A stretch of 64,000 nucleotides of DNA from Triatoma infestans. Lineage: Eukaryota; Arthropoda; Insecta; Hemiptera; Reduviidae. The DNA lies in contig JAAEAF010005017.1 in NCBI GenBank assembly GCA_011037195.1, positions 1-64,000 of the forward strand. The letters run 5' to 3'. A program made the translations under genes and the position numbers. Shown piece by piece: positions 11,201 through 20,815 of this stretch; within the stretch, counting starts at the first letter, position 1; every line of letters starts with the position of its first letter. The notes beneath the pieces were generated by a model. That model was not told where the DNA came from. It ran no database searches and saw only the letters and a program-made list of their open reading frames with translations.

Positions 11201-13741
11201 AGGAAATCAGCAAGGAATATTGGTAAAAATAGAGGAAATTTCTACAATCATACATTAACGGTTAGCTAGACTCAATGAAGAGTCTTCAACAGTCTCTAGG
11301 ATGTCTTCATGAAAGCACAAACATGTAAATTTCTACCAGTTTAGTCTTTCATTTTTGCTCAAACTACCACTTTCTATTTCCGTTCAATAAAGTTTTTGCA
11401 GACCTCTCAGCCTCAGTTTAATATATACCAGTGATTAGCTGGACTTGGAAAGCGATGCATGTGCAAGATTCTGTAGGAAGATGCGGAAAATTTCAATACA
11501 TCTCCTAACGGACTTTAATCCTACCACTCAGAGAAGATTCAATAACTTCGGCAGTTACTAGGAAGAGGAGGAGAATATATCCTCTAAAACCCTCCAGGAT
11601 ACTAATATTCCTTAGCAATCTTAACCTGAATTGGCGAGAGGCCTCACCTAGGGCACAAGGGGCATAGCACAATAGACTGCGGAGGTCGCAGTGCAACGGG
11701 CCCCCTTACCCAAAAATAGTATGCGAAATTTCACACATTGTGCGGGTACACATAGTGAAGGAGCATATGTAGTGAAATTGGTCACCTCTAGGGACGCACA
11801 CACTACCCATTGCAGGTAACCCACCTTTGTATTCATGGCACGAGGGTGGGGTAAGAGGATAACTTCATAGGCCCAGAACCCTTGTGCGGCTTGTCAGGCG
11901 CCTAATTCAATCTTCCACCAAAGGTTGGATAGAAGAACAGCGTCTGCTTTGGTGGGAGAGAACATCAGGGCAGAGGCAGACAAGACTCTTTATCAATAGA
12001 TATTTACCTAAATTGACCAGAGATCTACTGAGCCATAGCCGAAGGGATATAAGGCTATTGGGGACAGACAATCCCGAAGATATGAGCTTCATGACGAAGC
12101 CGCTTTTGTTAGGCCTGATTAGGACAGCGAAACTGGGAGCGGTGCTATAATTTTGGGGAATCCACAATAGACCTCGTTTTGTAGGTGGCACAGGAGTGAG
12201 CCCCGTTCCCCCGCTTTTATTTCATTCTATTCTATTATATTCATGGCAACTGAATAAAAACTTCCAAATTTAAATAAAATTAATTATATTTATAATTGAA
12301 AGAGAAATTAATGCAGCAAGAGAAAGTTCTGTGAATATTTCACAGCAATTTTTTTTTCTTACCAGAGATTAAATTTAATGCAATATTTGTAATTGTTAAT
12401 TTTAAACTTGAGATAAAAATCTTCAAATATATTAATAACATTGTAAAGAAATATATGTTTTTTTTATCTATTTAATATTTTTAAAATTAATTTACACTTA
12501 ATTGTGGAGTGTAAAAATATCTGTTCAACACGCTAACTTCATAATAAACAAACTAAAGTTATTTAACTTTTCTGATAGTAACCTTCTCCTGGTTCATGAG
12601 ATGAAAAATATTGTCACGTCCTACATGTTTTTGCTTCCATTATCATTAGTTATAACTACGTTATTATGAATGTAATATTTGTTTTTATACTTCATATTCT
12701 GGTTATGAACTCACGTTGTCACTCGTATTGTGTAAACTTAAACCGGAATGCCAATTTACTTAATTTTGTCACCATTTGAATAAAACAAAATTTTTTAAGT
12801 ATTGTTTAATCATTGAAATCTCTAGAAAGGCGAAATTGCTTATTGCTTTTTCATTTCATGGAAAAAAATTACTTATGGAATCCAAAAAAAAACTTTTAAA
12901 ATAAAAAAAAAATACGTGCTATATAAATTAAATGCCGAGTAAAATTATCTACTTTCAATATTTTCAATAGGCGTTGCGTTACGCCGACATGCTTATCTTT
13001 GTATGGCCTTGTGTTAGTGATAGTCTAATGTTTTAATGTGAAATATTTTTATTTCTCTTTCAAGTAAAACCATTTTTCCATACCCAACCTCCCCAACAAG
13101 GGCGGCAGTAACTAGGGTCAGAAATATTAACGAAAAATAAATTCTGAATATTTTATAATTTACACTTTCAATATTTTTCAATTATTACAATGTAGGGATA
13201 TGTTAAATGCAGTAAGATGTAAGTCGTGTGAGAGAATCACACCAGATTTTTTTTTTTCAATTCATCTTACGTGTACATTATTTGCCAATTTAATTATATA
13301 AAATTTGGAATTATTATAATGGTAAACGAAATAAAGATTTCTGAATATTGTGCCAATATTATTTGCCAATTCAATTTAAAAACTACAATAAATTACTATT
13401 ATACTAATAATATTACTAATTACGACAATTACCAATAATTACTAATAATATTAATAATAAACTATTCAAAAAGTAAAATAAATTGAAAGCTAAATTTTGG
13501 TTATCTCTCAATAAGTACATATTATAGAAGAATAATCAACCCTATAATTAGAACAAAATATTTAATATGATTATTTTTGGATAGAAAATAAATATAATCA
13601 AATAGAAACCTGTAATCTATCATATCGCCTAGCCAAAGCAACCACTTTCATACCCTGACGTGTAAGTTCTTTAACCAGTGCTTCTCCAATTCCAGAACTG
13701 GCTCCAGTAACCACAGACCCTCGACCTGCCCAACGTTCCAT
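8252..13741 (-). CDS. SDR gene A, exons 1-4 (3' end missing)
   Basis: This is a classical short-chain dehydrogenase/reductase of the insect farnesol-dehydrogenase / DHRS11-like type, expected to be an NADP(H)-dependent alcohol or carbonyl oxidoreductase. Exons (minus strand) are 13741-13610, 10910-10742, 8591-8462 and 8381-8252, all with AG/GT borders and phases 0,1,2,0. The product shows TGASSGIG (12-19), ALARR (35-39, basic pair suggesting NADP), NNAG (89-92), the Asn of ETNVIG (114), Ser144 with its codon split between exons 3 and 4, and YSASK (159-163). The start follows the family's MERW. Exons 5 and 6, seen in B, C, D and E, are not found down to position 1; a satellite lies there. Exon 1 has GRGSVVTG where B and C have GRVAVVTG, in the first beta strand. 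It may be a truncated pseudogene, or its last exons may lie left of the window. Confidence 0.85.
8700..10006. repeat. Repeat block unique to gene A intron 2
   Basis: Gene B lacks this 1.3 kb (its intron reads across at about 25715-25728). It begins near the palindromic end of the dispersed repeat family (CTTCCTGTAGGAGGAAG, about 8742) and contains internal monomer pieces. It reaches the family's other end (GGTGTGAGTCTTTCACACC, about 9809), in minus orientation. A 443-bp SINE-like element is nested inside. It is either an insertion in A or a deletion in B. Confidence 0.65.
8990..9432 (+). mobile_element. Nested SINE with tRNA-like promoter and LINE-like tail
   Basis: The insert is flanked by the 12-bp direct repeat ATCTACTCGGAA (8978-8989 and 9433-9444), an apparent target-site duplication within the dispersed repeat. 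Inside are a pol III A-box-like stretch (TAGCTAGTGGTAGCGC, about 9201) and a B box (GGGTTCGAATGC, about 9245), followed by a body matching the SINE at 30.2-30.4 kb. The 3' end has GGCCGCAGTGCAA, like LINE tails in this window. About 200 bp of unrecognised sequence precede the tRNA-like part, which is unusual. Confidence 0.7.
10183..10600 (+). pseudogene. LINE RT C-terminal fragment in gene A intron 2
   Basis: The plus-strand frame starts with [19 protein letters not shown] and [20 protein letters not shown], the conserved end of many LINE reverse transcriptases. It continues, after a stop at 10399, into a segment like KIFNKIP..I with a later NYFM. It is short, broken and opposite in strand to the host gene. 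The same fragment in gene B is split by a SINE. Confidence 0.75.
11505..12195 (+). pseudogene. LINE RNase H-to-tail fragment in gene A intron 1
   Basis: Two pieces of RNase H-bearing LINEs lie together. At 11590-11705 is a C-terminal/3' tail ([15 protein letters not shown], then GGTCGCAGTGCAACGGG). At 11884-12150 is an 88-codon frame with [14 protein letters not shown], the stretch that follows the RNase H domain in I/R1-like elements. No catalytic part is present. The copy at 27.45-28.15 kb is nearly identical. Confidence 0.65.
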
Positions 13742-13804
13742 TGTGATTACTGTTCGCGATGAAGTCTACTCAATGAAAGACTAACTGAGTGAGTAATGAT
13801 GTTA

Positions 13805-13944
13805 CCTGGTGGGAGTGTTGAAGGCGAGAGGCTCACCCATGGTACCTGATAGGGTGCTGTTGGCTAGCCTGTGGCACCGAGGAGCATAGCACAATGGACC
13901 CTGTAGGTCGCAGTGCAAGGGCTCCTTCGCAAAAAAAAAATGAT
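13805..13944 (+). mobile_element. LINE/SINE 3' tail inserted in gene A leader
   Basis: The segment ends in GGTCGCAGTGCAAGGGCTCC plus an A tract and is bounded by ATGATGTTA (13796-13804 and 13945-13953), a likely target-site duplication. It separates the gene A start codon from its upstream block and is absent from gene B. The relic promoter at 20.4 kb keeps the same right-hand junction (CTCCTTCGC, A tract, TGATATGATG), so the insertion predates the split of A and A'. Confidence 0.7.
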
Positions 13945-13954
13945 ATGATGTTAA

Positions 13955-14035
13955 TGACCGACAAATATAACTTATTTATTTTCACAGTGTTTCCTAATTT
14001 CTATCAATCAGTCATAAAACTTGGCTCTAGATATT
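13955..14035 (-). promoter_or_regulatory. Conserved upstream block of gene A
   Basis: On the minus strand, GTTTTATGACTGATTG, AAACACTGTGAAAATAAATA and GGTCATTAACAT are shared with the relic block at 20.4-20.56 kb. They are shared more loosely with the region upstream of gene B (29.80-29.86 kb). A TATA-like TTATATTT lies inside. Probable core promoter/leader, inferred from conservation only. Confidence 0.45.
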
Positions 14036-14582
14036 TTTATCACCGGCGATATATTTTTGATTTATTATGTTAATCATTTCATATTCTTTTATGAATGTCT
14101 TTGTTTTTTTTATTTTGTCACAATATTTTCACAAACGGCTTCAATGAGTTTTCTTTAAATTTCATATATTATCTACATGCATAAATACCTATAACTTTTA
14201 TTCGAAATAATTTCCTAGAAAATTGGTTATTTGGGGGAGGGGGTCAATGATATCTACAAAAAAACATTCATGTCAATTAGCCCTTACTTTTTTATAATAT
14301 CACACTTCTTGATGATTGGCAAAAAAATTTATGGCTTGGTAAACTTAAAATCCAAAAGTCCAAATATTCTTTACTGAACAGTAAGTGATTTGGTTTGCGC
14401 GATTCTTCATTTATTCTTGAGATTAAAGGGTTTCTTAACTGTTGCAATGCTTACATTTATATAAAACTTTATTGCTATTATTATATTTTTTTTTAAAGGC
14501 TTACAAATTCTACACATTTAGATTATTCACGTAATCAAGTGCCAAAGTCACGTATTAAGGTAAAACGCAAAATCACGTATAA

Positions 14583-14895
14583 ATCCTTGAAGTTGCATTA
14601 TAGTAGTCCTATAGTCCCAATCGGTTGATGGACAATTCTGAAATCTGCAAAGCAGATAAACAGCTTCAATATTATTGTTGCAATCTTCAATTTTTCAATA
14701 CATAGACTCCAAAATTTAACAGAAATATCTATCTACGTTTATATTTTGATTTTGATTCAATCCCAATACAAATATACATTTTACAATATCTTTTGTTGAT
14801 AATACAGGAACTGATTCCTTATTTGACTTTCCCAGTGTTTTCGCATCAAATATTCTTTCAGATTTGTCAGTTTTAACATGACCTGGACTAAAACT
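14583..14895 (-). pseudogene. SDR relic A', exons 5-6
   Basis: Exon 5 (14895-14737, 53 codons) keeps SFSPGHVKTD, the STKDIVKC block and FVLGLN but has lost its acceptor: the bases before AGT read AAA instead of the family's CAG/TAG. Exon 6 (14644 to about 14583) starts well (CAG, then ISEL) but lacks one base relative to genes B and C, so the frame shifts and stops at once. No exon 1-4 match lies between 14.9 and 20.4 kb. A gene-A-like promoter block at 20.4 kb marks where this gene once began. I conclude that A' is a dead gene whose middle was deleted or replaced by transposons. Confidence 0.85.
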
Positions 14896-14979
14896 TTTAT
14901 GAGAAATCATTAATAACATTAATTGAATAATATTATTATTAATCAGAGACATTTTCCGTGGTAGCCTGCTTCATTTTGT

Positions 14980-15021
14980 GGTCATCGACCGGTTTCGGGC
15001 GTTCGCCAATCTTCAGGATGC
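14980..15021 (-). ncRNA. Candidate hammerhead ribozyme, left arm
   Basis: Read on the minus strand: stem I GCATC, core CTGAAGA (fits CUGANGA), stem II GGCG-AA-CGCC, then GAAA, CCGGTC, and the stem I partner GATGACC. CATC and GATG pair, and cleavage would fall after GGTC (14987/14986). Departures from the textbook fold are an unpaired nucleotide or mismatch between the core and stem II and a very short stem III. This is the most complete core of the family in the window. Confidence 0.5.
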
Positions 15022-15162
15022 GTTTTTCAGACAGTGTGATAACAAACAGTGTGTAAGACTTACACTGAACAAATTTAGTTTACACACTCAGTGTAAACTA
15101 AATGGAGTGTGTAAACTAGATTTGCTCTGTGCAAGTATGTGTTGTGACACTGTCTGAAAAAC

Positions 15163-15204
15163 GCATCCTGATCATGGGCGAACGCCCGAAACCGGTCGAT
15201 GACC
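15163..15204 (+). ncRNA. Candidate hammerhead ribozyme, right arm (mutated)
   Basis: The layout is as in the left arm: GCATC, CTGATCA, stem GGGC-GAAC-GCCC, GAAA, CCGGTC, GATGACC. The core has C where the invariant G of CUGANGA is required, so this copy is probably inactive. Stems I and II are intact. Confidence 0.45.
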
Positions 15205-15339
15205 ACAAAATGAAGCAGGCTACCACGGAAAATGTCTCTGATGCTTTCCAGCTCTACGGAACCAACCACCACAACAAGTTTATTATTTCTTTTTTTTAAA
15301 AGTTATTATATATGGTACATTTATTTCCCACTTGATCCT

Positions 15340-15535
15340 AAACTAGAGTCTAGAATGTGGTATTTTATCCGTTGTAGGTTGCATATTTATTTTCTTCCTG
15401 GCCGGTTTTGTATTTTTATCCATCGTCAGAGTAAATTCACCAAGTTCGTGTAGAGAGTTCACTTCATGAAACCGGTCAGGAAGTAAATAAATATGCATGC
15501 TACGACGGATAAAATAGCAGATGCTATCCAGCATC
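15340..15535. mobile_element. Second, diverged fold-back element
   Basis: The arm at 15361-15410 (ATTTTATCCGTTGTAGG ... CTTCCTGGCCGGTTTTG) is complementary to 15466-15515 (GAAACCGGTCAGGAAG ... CTACGACGGATAAAAT). Minus-strand positions 15435-15394 read TTTACT, CTGACGA, a weak stem, (A)AAACCGGC, CAGGAAG. This is the same core order as the neighbour with a different stem I (UUUACU against AGGAAG). It looks like a distant relative of the adjacent element. Confidence 0.5.
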
Positions 15536-15559
15536 CTCTACACTTGAGGTAAAAGAGGA

Positions 15560-16405
15560 ATCCGAATAAGTAAGTAAGTAAGCAAGTTATCCAGCATTGC
15601 GGATCCATCCACATATTCAATACAGTCTAGAACTTCTTGAATGTTAAGTAATTGAATCAATTTACCAGAACTTGGCATTCCTTGATGTCAAAAAGACAGG
15701 TCATAATGTTAGAACCGTTTTAAAATTAGAAATAGTAGTAAAAATAATAATATTAAATAAATCTGAAGCTGAAGCTAAATCTAAGTAACTATACCATAAT
15801 ATTTTGTAAATAATATTTTGTTAAAATGACCAGAGAGAGAAAATAAAATCAGGCTATTGTAGGTGCGAAACGATTTGTGACCTGGGAAAGGGTTACTACC
15901 TTCTTGTTCTGCAGTCTCACCTCGGAGCTGTCAGCAACATTTTTTTATAAGGTTTTCTTATACGTAGGAAGTTTATAATCATGTTTATCTTAAAACATAA
16001 CACAATAATTCCATTTTATACTATTATAATAAAAAAAAATAATAATAATATGTTAGCTTTCTTTGAATGGAATCCCATGAAAATTAATTATTCAATTAGT
16101 ACACACTTCACTTAAAATAAATAAAGTTAATATAGTTTGCTGTACTTACAGAAAAGTTTGGAGTAGGCTATAGTCAAGCCTTAATAGAATCGGAGGTTCA
16201 TCTTGGGGGGAACCTGCAAGTTTCAAGACGAATAAAATACTCAAATATAGGCGGAGCAATTCACTAAAAAGGAACACGTTGGAGCTAGAAACCACTTGGG
16301 GGGAAATGAAAGTTTGACAGTACCTCCTAGAATATTATGAGGATGGATTATAATACAGAAGGAAATCTGGAATTTGAGAAAATAAAATACTGCAAAAGCG
16401 CAAAG
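15560..16405. other. No gene seen
   Basis: AT-rich sequence with a short TAAG repeat (15567-15590). The stretch 15640-16060 resembles 34.38-34.80 kb, the region beside exon 5 of gene C (TTACCAG, CATTC.TTG.TGTC, GCAGTCTCAC.TCGGAGCTG). It is therefore probably intron-4 DNA of the dead gene A'. Confidence 0.5.
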
Positions 16406-16409
16406 AAGA

Positions 16410-16967
16410 TGTACTGGAAGAACGGAATAGAAAAATAATAGTTTAGAATATTTTATAGTTTGAAAAATCTAATTTTGTTAATATATTAAACTGTGAATTT
16501 ACCTTCCAAAAGAGTGTATTTTAGAGTCAGTTACTGTAAATTGGGGTCATTGCTAGTAGGGAAACAAAGGCACACAAAACCCGTTAGGCCCCCCGTTAGA
16601 GAGAGTCTAGAGAGTCTAGAGAGCATTCCTTAGGACAGTCTGCACTCTGCCTTCTAACAAGAACAGTCAGCATTCTGCTTCAAAAGCCAGAACACTTCAG
16701 GAATCGCCCTCTTCAAATCAGTGCCAGATATAAGTTAAAACATAATAGCTTTGCAATTATTGTAGGTATACATCTGAATTATTAAGATATAGTTGTGAAT
16801 ATTGTAAACCATTTAAATTCACTTAGAGAATGTATTTATTTCAAAAACAGTGGTACTCTCTTGATTATTACTAATATTTCTATCTCAAACATTACATACA
16901 AGCCCTTTTACTAAACCGCTCACGCCACAATCTACTACTTTACAAAACAGCACACCAACAACTTTCA
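16410..16967 (+). repeat. 5' LTR
   Basis: 558 bp, TG...CA. It pairs with the copy at 19269-19843 over its full length, including AACAGTGGTACTCTCTTGAT and ACAGTCTGCACTCTGCCTTC. Confidence 0.9.
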
Positions 16968-17165
16968 TTGGTGCCAGCTGTTTAGGATATTTTCAACCAG
17001 AATCCATAAATTAACAAGTACGTAAAATTTTCAATTTAATAATTAAACAAATTATCCATCAGATAATATTATTGCTTTTCTTTCAATTATTTTCTCAGCG
17101 GAAATATCTTAAATTTTTCCCATTATTAAATTTTCTATTTTTAAAATTTTGTACCCCAATCCCTT

Positions 17166-17849
17166 ATGAATTTGGAATTTATGAGTGTTCTTGATAGATC
17201 GCAAATTGTAGAGATATTACGCGATAATAACCTTTCTGTTGGAGGCAATTTAATCCAATTACGCAGACGCCTTGAAAAATATAATCTTTCCCAAAGTAGT
17301 AATTCTCTTGTTTCCAAAATGTATAAGATAAATGGACAAGATATGGGCATCGACGCTACTGTAGAATATTTACTTGCTCAGCAACAATTAGCAAATCCTC
17401 CAGCCACCCCTAACAATGCTAGCCCCTTAAGAAATTTACAATTAATAAATAGTTTACCCACCTTCGATGGCGAAAATTCAGCTAGTGTGTCCGAATTCCT
17501 AGACCAAATTAGCCATTGTGCTAGGCTTTCTGGCTGGGACGATGCTGCAAAATTATAAATACTAGCACTTAGGCTCTCAGGTTCTGCAAAAATATTTTAC
17601 GACACCCAGAAAGTCGAATTACAACGCCTGGGTACAAGTATAACGTATCCTCTAATCTCAGAGCGACTTCTAGCCCGATTTCGTAAGGAGAAAACCCCTC
17701 TAGTCCTCTTACAACAGATGACTAATTTTCAGTCTTTACCCACTGAGTCTGCTGAAACCTTCGCGGATAGGATTAGACATATCCAATCCGCCATTCATTT
17801 AAAAGCGGATACTAGTACTCAAACGCACCAATTTAGTAGTAATCGCTAA
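17166..17849 (+). pseudogene. Ty3/Gypsy-type gag remnant
   Basis: The frame opens with MNLEFMSVLDRSQIVEILRD and a SAP-like LSVGGNLIQLRRRLEKYNL. It continues into a retrotransposon gag core (LPTFDGENSASVSEFLDQI at about residues 98-116, CARLSGWDD, then after a stop LALRLSGSAKIFYD and LLARFRKEKTPL). A TAA at 17556 breaks it after 130 codons. A second stretch of open frame continues to 17849. No zinc knuckle follows. The capsid-like region suggests the element once packaged its own RNA. Confidence 0.8.
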
Positions 17850-19268
17850 GCTCACTAAAATCCCTAGTAACTAGCCACAAAATTTCTATGCCACCTCCCT
17901 CACACAATACATACACAACAATAATTGAATCTCTTGAAATAATTCTCGATCTATCACACTTCTTAACTTTACATACTACACCATATGTAAATGTTATATG
18001 TAAGAATCGTGTTAGCCTTAAGAACAAAAATGTGTAAAGTGTATTTACCTTGTTCCAATAATGGACATATTTTTGTTTCAGCACTGAAAACTCTCGTACC
18101 ACGAGTTATAAATTTATTTCGCCTTTAATATTTGTAATTATTGCATTGTATATATCAATATTTTTTAATAATAATTTACAATTTATTTTATTTTGCAGAA
18201 ATCAAGATGACCAAGTGAATTTGTTGTTATTTTTGATATATAATGATATTAATATTTTTTTATATATTGTATTTGACTAATTAATTTTTTTTTTCAGTTC
18301 GCCTTAAAAGGAAATTAAATTATTTGTATTATACTTGTACTTATCTGTCATTTTTATTGTAATATTATATTTTTATAATACTTAATTGTTTTCTTGTATT
18401 GTTCAAAGTTATATTCAAGGTATCTAGAAAATGCAAGACAGTTGAAAGAACTCATAGCTATAGAAACGGCCGAAATACGTGCACATGCCCCTCAAGCTAG
18501 ATATTTCATCTTTACCTCTTAACTTTAATAATTTTTACACTTATACTTGTTGAAATTATTGCGTACATATCCATAATATTTTTATGTTAAGAATTTAAAA
18601 TTATATAACCTCTTTTGCAGATCCAAACTACATCATTTACACCATTGAATGTGCATGAATTGCATGTTAGTTGTAAGAATTTTATCATATATATATATTA
18701 TTTAAAATTCTGTTGAATATCATTATGGATCATTTTCAGATACACAAGATTTTACCAAAGGAAAAGTTCTTCTTCATCTTCTCATACCCTTTGCGATCGC
18801 ACATCCTTGCTCTCTTATTAAACAAATATATTTTTTTTTTAAATATGATTGTATATTTATGTTAATTATTTTTTAATTACTTTAGAGTTTTTTTTGTTCA
18901 TATAGAAAAAATTCAAGAAAGTACATGCATCGCTACAGTACCATCACCCAGAAGCCTACATTTATCGCCTTGTCTACCCTTGCCAGTTACATCTTCATCA
19001 GCAACATTCTCACTCGCCAAGCAGTGTTCGCCTGTCAGCCTACCACCACAGCATCGCTCACCCACTCAAGCAGCTTCGCTCGAGAAGAAAACGTTCCATC
19101 ACCAGGGCAATGCTCAATCACTCACGTAGCGTTCGTATAACACACAGCCACTTTGCAGAGGTTACACACACGCCTCTCGCCTTACCAGAGGATAACTTTC
19201 AAGCCTCTACAGCTGCAGATTACCTCCCAAATTTTTCATGCCGAAAAATTTCTCCAGGAGGGGGATAA
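17850..19268 (+). other. LTR element interior without pol
   Basis: Three short stretches follow acceptor-like TTTTGCAG or TTTCAG strings (18200, 18299, 18620, 18740). A 35-codon frame at 18417-18523 contains YLENARQLKELIAIETAEIR. A Pro/Ser-rich stretch lies at 18925-19140. None matches a known retroviral domain. The material could be captured host sequence or highly decayed pol/env. Confidence 0.45.
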
Positions 19269-19843
19269 TGTAGTGGAAGAGCGAAATAGAAAAAAATACT
19301 TTTGAAAAATAGTTTAGAATATTTTATAGTTTGAAAAATCTATTTTTGTTAATATATTATATAGTAAATCTGCCTTCAAAAAGAGTGTATTTAAGTCAGG
19401 TACTGTAAATTGGTGTCACTGCTATTAGGAAAACAAAGACACAAAAACCCGTTAGGCCAACACTTTTGTGAAAGAAAATCCCCCGCTAGAGAGAGCATTC
19501 CTTAAGACAGTCTGCACTCTGCCTTCTAACAAGAACAGTCAGCATTCTGCTTCAAAAGCCAGAACACTTTAGGAATCGCCCTCTTCAAATCAGAGTCAGA
19601 TGTAAGTTAAAACATAAGAGCTTTGCATTTATTATAGATATACATCTGAATTATTAAGATATAGTTGTGAATATTGTAAACCATTTAAATTCACTTAGAG
19701 AATGTATTTATTTCAAAAACAGTGGTACTCTCTTGATTATTACTAATACTTCTATCTCAAACATACATACAAGCCCATTTTAAAACCGCTCAAGCCATTA
19801 CAGGCCACTACTACAAACATACAACATCACCAATAACATTTCA
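19269..19843 (+). repeat. 3' LTR
   Basis: 575 bp, TG...CA, preceded by the purine tract. It contains an extra CAACACTTTTGTGAAAG segment relative to the 5' LTR. Confidence 0.9.
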
Positions 19844-19859
19844 AAGATGATGCAATCTA

Positions 19860-20395
19860 AATTAATTAGATGCTATTAGATGTGCGATTCCACGCTTAGG
19901 TGCGGCTCCTGACCTTTGGAGCAAACGGTATAATTTCCTGGTGGCCCGCTTATTTACTTAAGCAAAGTAAAACTGGAAAGTTGCAATTGCTATGGAATCC
20001 TGATGGCGGTGGTCCGCAAGATCCTGTACACACAAATTTCTTCTGAAATATTAGGTATATAGAATGATACAATCAAATCTTATAACGACTTTATGCAGGT
20101 CGATGGGAATAGACCCTAAGGTTTATGAGATACTGAAATTTTTGTTGGAAGCCACGCTAGTTTAATCTTGCCAATCGGGATGATACAAGTCCAAATAAAT
20201 AAATAAAATCAAATTACATACCCTATAATGCCTGTAGCATAAATCTTGCATCAAGCCAACACAGGTGAGGGCAGATTCTAGCAATTATTGAGCAGCCAAA
20301 TTCTGCACAATTCTATTTATAAAAAAGCAAAATTAACTATATAAGAAATAATATAAGCAATAAAATAAGGCAAGCAAAAGAAGAAAAATGAAAAT
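19860..20395. other. No gene seen
   Basis: A GC-richer stretch at 19870-20180 (TAGGTGCGGCTCCTGACCTT ... ATCGGGATGATACAAGTCC, then AAATAAATAAA) resembles a short retroposon with an A/AAT tail. I cannot name it and saw no second copy in the window. Confidence 0.3.
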
Positions 20396-20397
20396 TT

Positions 20398-20560
20398 TGC
20401 CCTCCTTCGCCAAAAAAAAAAAAAAAAAAATGATATGATGTTAATGACCGACATATATACAGTTATTTATTTTCACACTGTTGCCTAATTTCCAACAATC
20501 AGTCATAAAACGTATCTCTAGTTATTTTTATCAACGGTGTTATATTTTTGATTTATTATG
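20398..20560 (-). promoter_or_regulatory. Orphan promoter block of the dead gene A'
   Basis: The sequence matches the gene A upstream block nearly base for base (TGATATGATGTTAATGACCG, TTATTTATTTTCACA, CAATCAGTCATAAAACG) and keeps the A-tract junction of the inserted LINE tail. No SDR exon 1 follows on its left; the LTR element and unrelated DNA are there. Confidence 0.6.
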
Positions 20561-20815
20561 TTAATCATTTCATTTTCTTTTATGAATAGTTTTTTTTTTT
20601 TTTATATTGAAGTTTTCAATAAATATTAGACCATTATCATTAAGATATTAGATATAAGGTAGATTTAGATATAGGTAATATAATAAGAGTTCTCAGTAGG
20701 TTAAGCTAGGAGCGCTAGTAGTAGCCGGCTCTGCCAACATGTAGGGTTACAATATTATATTGAAATGACACATTCATTGAAAGCTTAATGTTTCAACCCT
20801 CCCTCAGAAACAACT

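Larger units (their letters stand above)
14946..15262. mobile_element. Fold-back element with hammerhead-like arms
   Basis: An inverted repeat of about 110 bp has its left arm starting GAGACATTTTCCGTGGTAGC at 14946 and its right arm ending with the complement near 15238, then CTCTACGGAACCAACCACC. A centre of about 60-140 bp contains its own palindrome (AGTTTACACACTCAGTGTAA). Each arm carries a hammerhead-like core. Single arms of the same family occur at 46.1-46.33, 49.31-49.44 and 49.80-49.94 kb. Such motifs are known from the terminal repeats of Penelope-like retroelements. No reverse transcriptase is present here. Confidence 0.7.
16410..19843 (+). mobile_element. Gypsy-like LTR element, pol-less
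   Basis: Two direct LTRs (16410-16967 and 19269-19843) begin TGTA.TGGAAGA and end TTTCA. They are flanked by the 4-bp duplication AAGA (16406-16409, 19844-19847). A purine tract (AGGAGGGGGA) precedes the 3' LTR, and TTGGTGCCAGCTG follows the 5' LTR as a possible primer site. The interior is only 2.3 kb: a gag remnant, then sequence without protease, reverse transcriptase, RNase H or integrase motifs. The LTRs differ by many substitutions and indels (one 5' LTR duplication of AGAGAGTCT), so the copy is not young. Confidence 0.9.

Noticed and set aside
17833..18102. An 89-codon minus-strand frame inside the LTR element
   Set aside because: Antisense to the element, no motif, low-complexity composition.
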